A stretch of 58,875 bases of DNA. Origin: Flavobacterium sp. A45. GTDB lineage: Bacteria; Bacteroidota; Bacteroidia; Flavobacteriales; Flavobacteriaceae. Position 1 is the first letter of the stretch. Each line of letters begins with the position of its first letter. Positions 16,652 to 24,518 of this stretch are shown here, in pieces. Both the position numbers and the translations under genes were made by a program. A model generated the notes under the pieces. The model was not told where the DNA came from and ran no database searches. It was given only the letters and a program-made list of their open reading frames with translations. Location: positions 1 through 58,875 of the forward strand of contig NZ_MUNX01000064.1 of assembly GCF_002001005.1 (NCBI RefSeq), written 5' to 3'.

Positions 16652-17710
16652 CTAGTATATTTGTTTTACACCTTTAGCATTGTCAAATACATAACTAACT
16701 AACCACGCAATTTGACCTTGTTTAGCGAAGTAAATCTTTTTGCTTTGTATGTTAGGGATAACTTCAAGTGAAGTTTCCAAAAGATTAAAAGCTGCGATTA
16801 AGTATTTTTGTTGGTAAGTGTTCAATACTTTCTTCATTTCAACATTGCTTTCAGCACTTGTGACAAATCTTTGATAATTATTTTCTGCGATTGTTCTGAT
16901 AGCTAGAATGTCATCGTATTGTACTTGAGTAAAGTTTTCTTCTGCTTTAACACCATTTAAAAGAGTGTAAAAAGCCCAAGCCGCACCTCCAGAAATGTAA
17001 ACATTACTTTTATCTTGAGATTCTGGTCTGCTTGTGTACATTTTTTTGAAACTTTCTCTCATTGTAGGTAAATAGTCAAACAAGTTTTCGTTGAATTCGA
17101 ATATTGTTTTTTGCTTACATTTTTTATTGATAATTTCAGTCAAAGTTACAGTTCCAAGGTCACATGAGATAGGGAAAAATACAGATGAGTCGTTAATGTC
17201 TTTTGCATAACCTCCTTTAGTATTTCCACCTCCTATGTCAATAATTACTGAGCTCAAATAGTTTTTAGGAGGAATACATCCTCTCAAAAGTAATTTAGCC
17301 TCTAGTGATGAGGAGATAATTTCTATTTTTTTATTTGTAACCTCTTTTATTTTTACCACTAAATCATTAGTGTTTGTTGCAAGACCTACACCTGAAGAAG
17401 CTACAATAAAAATATTTTTGTCTTCAATTTTGTATTCGTTAAGCATTCTTTTGTAGTTGTTGTAAACTACTCCGCCAGCCTTTTCGATGTCTTCTTTTAG
17501 TAGTGTACCGTCTATTCCGATACCAGTTGCAATTCCTACGTTTTCAGTCCAAAACTCTTTTACATCGTAGGTGTTTCTTTTAATGCTTTCAACCTGTAGA
17601 ACGGTCATTTTTATGCCTTTACTTCCAATTTCTATTCCTCCATAGAGTTGTGCTTGGGCCGTATAGGTTAAGATTAGGCATATTATTAAATAGTAGATTT
17701 TTTCTTTCAT
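16652..17710 (-). CDS. Exported Ppx/GppA-fold (ASKHA) protein
   Basis: A 352-residue protein with a signal peptide (MKEKIYYLIICLILTYTAQAQ region, cleavage near residue 21). The mature part follows exopolyphosphatase/GppA logic: GGIEIGSKGIKM for phosphate-1, ISSSLEAKL where the catalytic Glu lies, and IDIGGGNTKGGY for phosphate-2, plus a late SGGAAW. The ATG at 17710 is used because it starts the signal peptide; an in-frame TTG further upstream gives no sense. Ppx enzymes are cytoplasmic, so export of this fold is unusual. Substrates could be periplasmic polyphosphate or none at all. Confidence 0.75.
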   Translation of the reverse strand: MKEKIYYLIICLILTYTAQAQLYGGIEIGSKGIKMTVLQVESIKRNTYDVKEFWTENVGIATGIGIDGTLLKEDIEKAGGVVYNNYKRMLNEYKIEDKNIFIVASSGVGLATNTNDLVVKIKEVTNKKIEIISSSLEAKLLLRGCIPPKNYLSSVIIDIGGGNTKGGYAKDINDSSVFFPISCDLGTVTLTEIINKKCKQKTIFEFNENLFDYLPTMRESFKKMYTSRPESQDKSNVYISGGAAWAFYTLLNGVKAEENFTQVQYDDILAIRTIAENNYQRFVTSAESNVEMKKVLNTYQQKYLIAAFNLLETSLEVIPNIQSKKIYFAKQGQIAWLVSYVFDNAKGVKQIY

Positions 17711-17862
17711 GATATTGTTATTTGGGGTTAATGCTGGATGCAAATCTATATTAAAAATCTATAATTTCCTTTTTTTTAATGGTTTTTTTGAAGAACTTTT
17801 TTTTAAAGTGAAAATGTTTTTGAATTGTTATAAAATTATTGTGTTTTTTAACTACTTGATTG

Positions 17863-17892
17863 TTGGTTGATTGAAAAAAAAATCTATTTTTG
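17863..17892 (+). promoter_or_regulatory. Promoter of the MFS transporter gene
   Basis: TTG at 17863-17865, 19 bp, then TATTTTTG at 17885-17892: an exact Bacteroidota consensus. The ATG follows 39 bp later. Confidence 0.75.
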
Positions 17893-17931
17893 CCAAAATG
17901 AATAAATTTTTTGCCCCAAAAAAAATTAATT

Positions 17932-19173
17932 ATGATAAAAAAATACTTCGACAATTTTAAAGATTTTCCAAAAGAGATTTGGATACTTACTTTAATCACA
18001 TTCATCAACAGAGCAGGAACAATGGTTATTCCTTTTCTGTCAAAGTACATGAAAGAAAATTTAGAATTCAGTTATAGTCAAATTGGCTGGGTGATGGTTT
18101 TCTTTGGAGCTGGTTCTATAATCGGAACATGGCTTAGTGGTAAATTATCTGATAAGATCGGCTTTTATAAAGTGATGGTCTTCAGTTTGTTTGCTAGTGG
18201 TATCGTGTTTATTTTGTTGCATTATGCAACTACTTTCGAGGAACTATGCGTAGGAATACTTGTGTTGACAACTATAGCCGATATGTTTAGGCCTGCAATG
18301 CTTGTGTGTTTAAAGACATTTACCACAAAAGAAAACAGAGCTCGTGCTTATTCATTAACCCGCGCGGCTATTAACTTAGGGTTTCTTTTTGGGCCTGTAT
18401 TGGGTGGATTGATTATTATGCAATTGGGATATGAATATATATTTTATGTTGATGGTGCAACCTGTATCTTGGCAATAATTGTTTTCATGTTTTTTGTAAA
18501 AGAAAAGAAATTGCCTGTCAAATTGAATAAGCATCACGAGAAAGCTTTTAGTAAAGTTTCAGTAATGAAGGACAAGCCTTTTATGCTTCACTTGGTGATA
18601 TGTTTGATAACAGGAATCTTATTTTTTCAGATTTTTACAACTTTACCATTGTATCATAAAGAGCGATTTAATATGTCAGAATTTGATAGCGGATTGCTTT
18701 TGAGTCTAAATGGATTGCTTATTTTGCTTTTTGAGCTTCCTATTGTGAATTATGTGACTAAAAATAAGATAAACAATCATAAAGTGATTTCTTTAGGGTT
18801 ATTGCTTATGGCAACTAGCTTCTTGCTTCTATTGTTTCCTTGGGAAGCTATTTTGATTCCTATGATGCTTTTTATGACTTGCGGAGTAATGTTGACTTTT
18901 CCTTTTGCAAATTCATTTGCAATGGAGAGATCGTATGAATTGCAAGAAGGTAAGTACATGGCTGCCTTTACTATGAGTTATAGTTTTGCACATATATTAA
19001 GTGCTAAGACTGGTATGGAAATTATTCAAAATTCAGGGTATGAGTCGAATTGGTTGTTTATGACTGCTCTTGGTGTAATGGGTACTTTGCTTGTCTTTAA
19101 ACTGTCTAAGATGGTTGATAAAGAAGAGTTGAAAGATAGAATGATACCTGTAGAAAGTAACGAGAAGAATTAG
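17932..19173 (+). CDS. Major facilitator superfamily transporter
   Basis: A 413-residue inner-membrane protein with about 12 hydrophobic helices. The MFS loop 2-3 signature is visible as GTWLSGKLSDKIGFYKV, with a matching region NRARAYSLTRAAINLGFLFGPVLGG in helix 4-5. It resembles drug or metabolite efflux carriers, but no substrate can be assigned. I chose the ATG at 17932 (MIKKYFDNF), not the upstream TTG. It is monocistronic with its own promoter and terminator. Confidence 0.88.
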   Translation: MIKKYFDNFKDFPKEIWILTLITFINRAGTMVIPFLSKYMKENLEFSYSQIGWVMVFFGAGSIIGTWLSGKLSDKIGFYKVMVFSLFASGIVFILLHYATTFEELCVGILVLTTIADMFRPAMLVCLKTFTTKENRARAYSLTRAAINLGFLFGPVLGGLIIMQLGYEYIFYVDGATCILAIIVFMFFVKEKKLPVKLNKHHEKAFSKVSVMKDKPFMLHLVICLITGILFFQIFTTLPLYHKERFNMSEFDSGLLLSLNGLLILLFELPIVNYVTKNKINNHKVISLGLLLMATSFLLLLFPWEAILIPMMLFMTCGVMLTFPFANSFAMERSYELQEGKYMAAFTMSYSFAHILSAKTGMEIIQNSGYESNWLFMTALGVMGTLLVFKLSKMVDKEELKDRMIPVESNEKN

Positions 19174-19212
19174 TTCGGGTTTCATCCGATTTATACAAAT
19201 AGAATATTAAAT

Positions 19213-19251
19213 AAAAACAGCAGTGAACTCTTTTAGTTTGCTGCTGTTTTT
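19213..19251 (+). terminator. Intrinsic terminator after the MFS gene
   Basis: AAAAACAGCAG (19213-19223) pairs with CTGCTGTTTTT (19241-19251). The 316-bp region 19174-19489 also holds the tsf terminator; between the two I see nothing else. Confidence 0.75.
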
Positions 19252-19403
19252 ATTTGCTTTAATACTACTACTGGTTATTTGCTTTTGTTGATGCTTTGTT
19301 ATGAGTTAAGTTCCTTTTTTTGTTGTTGTTTTTGCATTTTGAAGCCTTAGGTTATATTTGGTTTAGTTATGATACTTGACTTAAAAATGGTTAAGAAGAT
19401 GTA

Positions 19404-19437
19404 TAAAAAAAATCCCATTTCATTATGAAATGGGATT
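19404..19437 (-). terminator. Terminator of the rplM-rpsI-rpsB-tsf operon
   Basis: AATCCCATTTCA-TTA-TGAAATGGGATT is a perfect 12-bp stem (19411-19437). On the minus strand it is followed by at least eight T residues, correct for tsf. Confidence 0.85.
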
Positions 19438-19489
19438 CTATAAGTAAACGAAAATCAGTAAATAATCCTCGTTGATGTAATCTTATAGA

Positions 19490-20452
19490 TTATCCTAAAG
19501 TAACTCTTTTGAAATTTGTAATTTCAACGTTGAATCCTTTAACATAATCACCAACTTTTTTGCTGTCATCTTTGATGAAGTTTTGATCTAATAAGGCTTT
19601 TTCTTGATCTAAAGTAGTGTTGTCAGAGATGAAACGCTGAATTTTTCCTGGAATAATTTTATCCCAAATTTGTTCTGGTTTTCCTTCAGCCTTTAATTCA
19701 GCTTTAGCATCTTCTTCAGCTTGTTTTATAACTTCTTCAGTTAATTGAGAGAAAGAAATATATTTAGGAACATTTTTCAAAGTTTTTCCTAAACGTTTTG
19801 CTTCTTCATTTTCTTTTTCGATTATAGCAATACGAGCAGCAAGTTCTGAAGCAACGAAAGCTGGATCAAAATCTTTGTAAGATAATGTGTCTGCTCCCAT
19901 TGAAGCAACTTGCATAGAGATGTCTTTGGTTAACACTTCAGCATTAGGAACTGCTGCCGAAATCGCTGTTAAAGCAGCAATTTTGTTAACGTGAACATAA
20001 GATCCTACGAAAGCACCTTCTACGATTTCGAAACCACCGATTTCGATTTTTTCACCGATAACACCAGTTTGTTCAATTAATTTTTCAGCAACAGTAATTC
20101 CGTTGAAATCTGAAGCTAAGAATTCTTCTTTAGAAGAGAAATTGATCGCTTTTTCAACCAATTCTTTAGCTAAAGCTACGAAACTTTCATTTTTACCTAC
20201 GAAATCTGTTTCGCAGTTTAAAGTGATGATAGCTCCTTTAGTTTTGTCTGCATTGATAAAAGAAACAGCAGCTCCTTCAGAAGACTCACGGTCAGAACGG
20301 TTATCAGCAACTTTTTGTCCTTTTTCTCTAAGGTTTTGTATAGCTTTATCGAAATCTCCTTCAGCTTCAACTAAAGCTTTTTTACAGTCCATCATTCCGG
20401 CACCTGTAGTTTGTCTTAATTTATTTACGTCTGCAGCAGTAATTGTTGCCAT
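19490..20452 (-). CDS. tsf: Elongation factor Ts
   Basis: A 320-residue nucleotide-exchange factor for EF-Tu. The N-terminal UBA-like segment VNKLRQTTGAGMMDCKKAL and the core TDFVGKNESF and MQVAS motifs are clear; length is at the longer, Bacteroidota end of the family. It is the last gene of rplM-rpsI-rpsB-tsf, 136 bp after rpsB with an inverted repeat in the gap. Confidence 0.97.
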   Translation of the reverse strand: MATITAADVNKLRQTTGAGMMDCKKALVEAEGDFDKAIQNLREKGQKVADNRSDRESSEGAAVSFINADKTKGAIITLNCETDFVGKNESFVALAKELVEKAINFSSKEEFLASDFNGITVAEKLIEQTGVIGEKIEIGGFEIVEGAFVGSYVHVNKIAALTAISAAVPNAEVLTKDISMQVASMGADTLSYKDFDPAFVASELAARIAIIEKENEEAKRLGKTLKNVPKYISFSQLTEEVIKQAEEDAKAELKAEGKPEQIWDKIIPGKIQRFISDNTTLDQEKALLDQNFIKDDSKKVGDYVKGFNVEITNFKRVTLG

Positions 20453-20481
20453 AATATAATGTGTTTAATGTTATAAAAATA

Positions 20482-20577
20482 AAAATTCCAATCTTCAAAT
20501 CCCAAATTCCAATTTTATTAAATTATCAACATATAGTTTCTAATTTTTTATGGAATTTGGAATTTAAAATTGGAATT
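20482..20577. repeat. Inverted repeat between rpsB and tsf
   Basis: The arm at 20482-20510, built of AAATTCC units, pairs almost throughout with 20550-20577 (28-29 bp, one gap and few mismatches). It lies inside an essential operon and would fold in the mRNA, perhaps tuning the rpsB to tsf ratio. Confidence 0.6.
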
Positions 20578-20588
20578 TAAAATTTGAT

Positions 20589-21383
20589 TTATTCTTCAGT
20601 TGCTGGAGCTGGAGCAGCTTCAACTGCTGGAGCTTCAGCTACAGGAGCTTCAGTTTCAGCAACAACTTCAGTAGCATCAGTTTCTTTATCAGAAGTTCTG
20701 TTTGCAAGACCATCGATAATTGAAGCAGTTACTAAAGATAAAATTTTATCAATTGATTTAGAAGCATCATCATTTGCAGGGATAACATAATCTACTTCAC
20801 GTGGATCAGAGTTTGTATCAACCATTGCAAAAACTGGAATGTTTAATTTTTGAGCTTCTTTTATTGCGATGTGTTCAGCTTTGATATCTACTACGAACAA
20901 TGCTGCAGGAAGTCTAGACATATCTGCGATTGAACCTAAGTTTTTCTCTAGTTTAGCACGAAGACGATCAACTTGTAAACGCTCTTTTTTAGAAAGGGTC
21001 ATGAAAGTACCATCTTTCTTCATTTTATCAATAGTAGCCATTTTTTTAACAGCTTTACGGATAGTTACGAAGTTAGTTAGCATTCCACCAGGCCATCTTT
21101 CAGTGATGTAAGGCATGTTTGCAGCTTTTGCTTTATCAGCAACGATGTCTTTTGCTTGTTTCTTGGTAGCAACAAATAATATTTTTCTACCTGATGCAGC
21201 GATTTTTTTCAAAGCGTCATTAGCTTCTTCAATTTTTGCTGCAGTTTTATATAGATTGATAATGTGTATACCATTACGCTCCATATAAATGTAAGGAGCC
21301 ATATTTGGATCCCATTTTCTAGTCATGTGTCCAAAATGAACACCTGCTTCTAGTAATTCTTTTACTTCTACTTTGTTTGACAT
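20589..21383 (-). CDS. rpsB: 30S ribosomal protein S2
   Basis: A 264-residue small-subunit protein. Family segments: LLEAGVHFGHMTRKWDPNM, IHIINLYKT, ERWPGGMLTNF and PVFAMVDTNSDPREVDYVIPANDDA. The last 30 residues are an Ala/Glu/Pro-rich tail not found in E. coli S2. It follows rpsI after a 174-bp spacer with structured RNA and precedes tsf, the usual pairing. Confidence 0.97.
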   Translation of the reverse strand: MSNKVEVKELLEAGVHFGHMTRKWDPNMAPYIYMERNGIHIINLYKTAAKIEEANDALKKIAASGRKILFVATKKQAKDIVADKAKAANMPYITERWPGGMLTNFVTIRKAVKKMATIDKMKKDGTFMTLSKKERLQVDRLRAKLEKNLGSIADMSRLPAALFVVDIKAEHIAIKEAQKLNIPVFAMVDTNSDPREVDYVIPANDDASKSIDKILSLVTASIIDGLANRTSDKETDATEVVAETEAPVAEAPAVEAAPAPATEE

Positions 21384-21411
21384 TTTTTGTACTAGTTTAC
21401 GTTCTGTTGAA

Positions 21412-21550
21412 TTAGCAATGTATAAATGGCGATTTCTCGGCTGTATACATTTAGATGCTAAACTAATTTCCCACCTCGATGGGACAACAACAACATTGTT
21501 TTAAATTTTTTAATACATTCTAGAATGTCTTGTCCTAATTGAACAAGACA
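21412..21550 (-). promoter_or_regulatory. Structured leader of rpsB
   Basis: On the minus strand, from rpsI toward rpsB: a hairpin TGTCTTGT/ACAAGACA (21526-21550), then CCCA/TGGG (21470-21483), then a long stem-loop 21412-21461 in which TTAGC pairs with GCTAA and AATGTATA with TATACATT around a 20-base loop. It ends 29 bp before the rpsB ATG. This is a candidate autoregulatory r-protein leader. No database match was tested. Confidence 0.5.
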
Positions 21551-21557
21551 GGCAATA

Positions 21558-21944
21558 TTAACGTTTAGAGAATTGGAATCTCTTACGAGCTTTCTTCTGA
21601 CCGAATTTCTTACGTTCAACCATTCTTGGATCTCTAGTTAATAAACCTTCTGGTTTCAAGATTGCTCTGTTTTCAGCATTTACTTCACACATAACGCGTG
21701 CCAATGCCATTCTTACAGCCTCTGCTTGTCCAGTTGAACCACCTCCATAAACGTTTACTTTTACGTCAAAGTTAGATGCATTTTCTGTCATAGACATTGG
21801 TTGCAAAACTTTGTACTGTAAAGTAGCAGTTGGGAAATAAGTTGCGAATGGTTTTTTGTTTACAACGATAACTCCTGTTCCTTCAGAAACATAAACACGT
21901 GCAACAGCGGTCTTTCTTCTACCGATTTTGTGAATAACTCCCAT
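21558..21944 (-). CDS. rpsI: 30S ribosomal protein S9
   Basis: A 128-residue protein with the S9 ends: N-terminal IGRRKTAVARVYV and C-terminal KKARKRFQFSKR, whose final Arg contacts P-site tRNA. The core GGGSTGQAEAVRMALARVM is typical. Its ATG shares one base with the rplM stop (TAATG), so translation is coupled. Confidence 0.97.
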   Translation of the reverse strand: MGVIHKIGRRKTAVARVYVSEGTGVIVVNKKPFATYFPTATLQYKVLQPMSMTENASNFDVKVNVYGGGSTGQAEAVRMALARVMCEVNAENRAILKPEGLLTRDPRMVERKKFGQKKARKRFQFSKR

Positions 21945-22399
21945 TACTTAAGATCGTTTAGGTTAACAGTTCTAGGTTTTTGAGCTCCTTGTTTGTGCTC
22001 AGATCCTACAACAACATTTAAATTTCTAAAAAGTTCAGCTCCTAATTTGTTTTTAGGTAACATTCCTTTTACAGCTTTCTCTACTAATAATGCAGGGTTT
22101 TTTGCTTGCAATACTTTAGCAGTTAAAGTTCTTTGTCCTCCAGGGTAACCAGTGTGACGGATGTATGTTTTTTCATCCAGTTTGTTACCTGTTAGGTTAA
22201 TTTTTTCTGAGTTGATAACAATTACGTTATCTCCACAGTCCACGTGTGGCGTATAACTTGGTTTGTACTTACCTCTTAAAATCATAGCGACTTTTGAAGC
22301 AAGACGACCTAAGTTATGACCGTCAGCATCTACAACAATCCATTCTTTAGTAGAATTTGCTTTTGTTGTTGAAATTGTCTTGTAGCTTAATGCGTTCAC
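21944..22399 (-). CDS. rplM: 50S ribosomal protein L13
   Basis: A 151-residue large-subunit protein and the first gene of the operon. Typical segments: WIVVDADGHNLGRLASKVAMILRGK, DNVIVINSEKI, YIRHTGYPGG and AVKGMLPKNKLG. It is preceded by a clear promoter and a short hairpin at the 5' end of the transcript. Order rplM-rpsI matches most bacteria. Confidence 0.97.
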   Translation of the reverse strand: MNALSYKTISTTKANSTKEWIVVDADGHNLGRLASKVAMILRGKYKPSYTPHVDCGDNVIVINSEKINLTGNKLDEKTYIRHTGYPGGQRTLTAKVLQAKNPALLVEKAVKGMLPKNKLGAELFRNLNVVVGSEHKQGAQKPRTVNLNDLK

Positions 22400-22427
22400 A
22401 ATAATATATTTTAATTAAACATTCCAT

Positions 22428-22452
22428 CCCCAATAAAGGGGTTGCAAAAGTA
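22428..22452 (-). promoter_or_regulatory. Promoter -7 box and 5'-end hairpin of the rplM operon
   Basis: TACTTTTG on the minus strand (22445-22452) is a good TAnnTTTG box. Directly after it the transcript would begin with CCCC-6 nt-GGGG (22428-22441). The rest of the 350-bp region 22400-22749 is very AT-rich and holds the unseen LacI-gene promoter; nothing else stands out. Confidence 0.65.
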
Positions 22453-22749
22453 CAATTAATTATTTTAAATACAAATACCTTATTTGAATATTTTTTTGTC
22501 TGATTTGGGCTGATTATCAAATATATATTTAGTATGTGTCATTTTATATTCACTTTGGGATTTGTTTTTTTAATATATTTTACCAAAATATTTTTTTTGA
22601 TGTTGCATTTTTTTTGTAATTTTCGCTTTTAACCTTTCAATTGCCTGTTAAATTTTATATATTTAGTAAAAATTTAGCATTTTTTGTTTAATCCTTGAGT
22701 TATTTTAATTTTTATAGACTCTTAATATAGTACCAAATACCATTCTCCA

Positions 22750-23769
22750 ATGAAAGCAAAAGCGACATTAAAACAAATTGCAAAAGAACTTGATGTTTCG
22801 GTATCAACTGTTTCTAAGGCGCTAAACGATAGCCCTGAAATAAGCGAACAAACTAAAATTAGAATTAAAGAGTACGCCAAATTAAAAAACTACAAGCCTA
22901 ATGTTATCGGTTTGAATCTTAAAAATCGAAAAACAAAAACTATTGGAGTTATTATACCTAATATATTAAACTCTTTTTTTGCCAAAGTTTTTAGTGGTAT
23001 TGAGAAAGTAGCAGATGAAAACGGCTATAATGTAATTATGTGTATTTCTAATGAGTCTTTGGAGAAAGAAGCTCATACTCTTGAAATGCTAAGTAACGGA
23101 ACTATTGATGGGTTCGTTTTGTCAATTTCTGAAGAAGCACAAAAACTGCATGATTACAGTCATTTCGTTTCAATTATTAATGACGGAACTCCAATTGTGA
23201 TGTTCGACAGAACAACTGATGAAGTAGAATGTGATAAAGTGATTGTTGACGATTTTGATTCTGGCCACAATGCAACACAGCATTTGATTGATTTAGGGTG
23301 TAAAAATATTGCCTTAATTTCGTCAGTAGATAATTTAAGTGTTGGTAAATTAAGAGCCGATGGTTATTTGAAAGCATTGAAAGATAATAATATTGAAATA
23401 AATGAGAACATTATAATAAGAACAGATTCGGAAATGGATCTTGTCGATAAAATTGCTGATTTGTATTCCAATAATCTTATCGACGGTGTTTTTGCATTAG
23501 ACGAAAATGACTCGGTTGCAGCTTTAAAAGTAGGAGTAAAGAAAGGATACAAAATACCAAAGGATCTTAAAATTATTGGTTTTGCCGATGGTATACTTGC
23601 ATCAAGAAGATTATCCCCAAGCTTAACAACTGTTAGTCAACATGGAATCGATATAGGTGAAGTTGCTGTGAAATTGCTGATCGACAGGTTGGAATCCAAA
23701 GAAGAACACAAACCTTATGAAACCGTTGTAATCAAAACAAAATTAAAGGAAAGAGAATCAACTAAATAA
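22750..23769 (+). CDS. LacI-family transcriptional regulator
   Basis: A 339-residue DNA-binding protein: N-terminal helix-turn-helix TLKQIAKELDVSVSTVSKALNDSPEIS (about 6-32), hinge, then a periplasmic-binding-protein-like effector domain (TIGVIIPNILNSFFAKVFSGIE, then VIVDDFDSGHNATQHL). Members usually repress sugar-use genes. No sugar genes flank it here, so it acts at a distance or regulates itself; the ligand is unknown. Confidence 0.9.
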   Translation: MKAKATLKQIAKELDVSVSTVSKALNDSPEISEQTKIRIKEYAKLKNYKPNVIGLNLKNRKTKTIGVIIPNILNSFFAKVFSGIEKVADENGYNVIMCISNESLEKEAHTLEMLSNGTIDGFVLSISEEAQKLHDYSHFVSIINDGTPIVMFDRTTDEVECDKVIVDDFDSGHNATQHLIDLGCKNIALISSVDNLSVGKLRADGYLKALKDNNIEINENIIIRTDSEMDLVDKIADLYSNNLIDGVFALDENDSVAALKVGVKKGYKIPKDLKIIGFADGILASRRLSPSLTTVSQHGIDIGEVAVKLLIDRLESKEEHKPYETVVIKTKLKERESTK

Positions 23770-23795
23770 TAAAAGAGATTCTGTAATATAATTTC

Positions 23796-23832
23796 AAAAA
23801 AAGGCAATCGAAATTTTCTCGGTTGCCTTTTT
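23796..23832. terminator. Bidirectional terminator
   Basis: AAGGCAA (23801-23807) pairs with TTGCCTT, with extra TCGA/CTCG pairing inside and A/T runs outside. It lies between convergent genes. Confidence 0.75.
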
Positions 23833-23864
23833 GTATTTAAAGAAGAGTAGTTCCTAAAAAACTA

Positions 23865-24284
23865 TTATTTATTCTTTTTTCCTCCGCCTTTACTAGGTTT
23901 TGAATCGTATGAGTTAACTGTTTTTTCAACTTTTTTTACATCACTGGTTTTAATTGGCTTGGCTTGTTTAGCCGGTTTGTATTTTTGTTTGTGCTGTGAA
24001 TTTTCTTTCCAAGGATCGTCTCCCTCAAAATCAAAATCATTAAAAGCTCCTATTAATCGAATAGTATTGGGTAAAGTGGCACCAGTAACCCATTTGCCTC
24101 CATTCAGGTAGGTATATCTTTTAACTACAGGGTCAAAATACACATTGGATTCTGGATAGTATCTGTATTTCTTTTTTACACCGTGTGCTTTTGCATGAGC
24201 AGGTGGTTGTGCACTAGCGATATAGTTGTCTGCTACTATAAAAAACACAAAACAAAAAATAACCGTTTTAATTGTTCTTCTCAT
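23865..24284 (-). CDS. Small exported protein, hypothetical
   Basis: A 139-residue protein with a signal peptide (about 1-25, cleavage near ASAQ). A conserved-looking middle section follows (YYPESNVYFDPVVKRYTYLNGGKWV, about 42-66), then a Lys/Ser/Gly-rich tail. I recall related small exported proteins in other flavobacteria but no function. The tail is strongly basic and likely disordered. Confidence 0.7.
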   Translation of the reverse strand: MRRTIKTVIFCFVFFIVADNYIASAQPPAHAKAHGVKKKYRYYPESNVYFDPVVKRYTYLNGGKWVTGATLPNTIRLIGAFNDFDFEGDDPWKENSQHKQKYKPAKQAKPIKTSDVKKVEKTVNSYDSKPSKGGGKKNK

Positions 24285-24432
24285 AATGATTTTTTTTTGG
24301 TTGATACAATTGGTTAAAAATCAAAGTATTAAAGATAATAAAAAAATTTTGAAGATTTTCGATTTCTTTATTCAACATTTTCTAAATCTTGTAAAAATTA
24401 AGAATTAAACTTTTGAGATAAGGTTTATAAAC

Positions 24433-24484
24433 AAAAGTGCAGAGATCGAAAAGGTTATTTACTTTACGATTTCTGCACTTTTTT
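24433..24484 (-). terminator. Terminator of polA
   Basis: AAAAGTGCAGA (24433-24443) pairs with TCTGCACTTTT (24472-24482), with inner ATCG/CGAT pairs; both sides carry A/T runs, so it may work in both directions. Confidence 0.75.
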
Positions 24485-24518
24485 GTTTTTAGTTTGAAAA
24501 CTGCTGATGGAGTACTTC

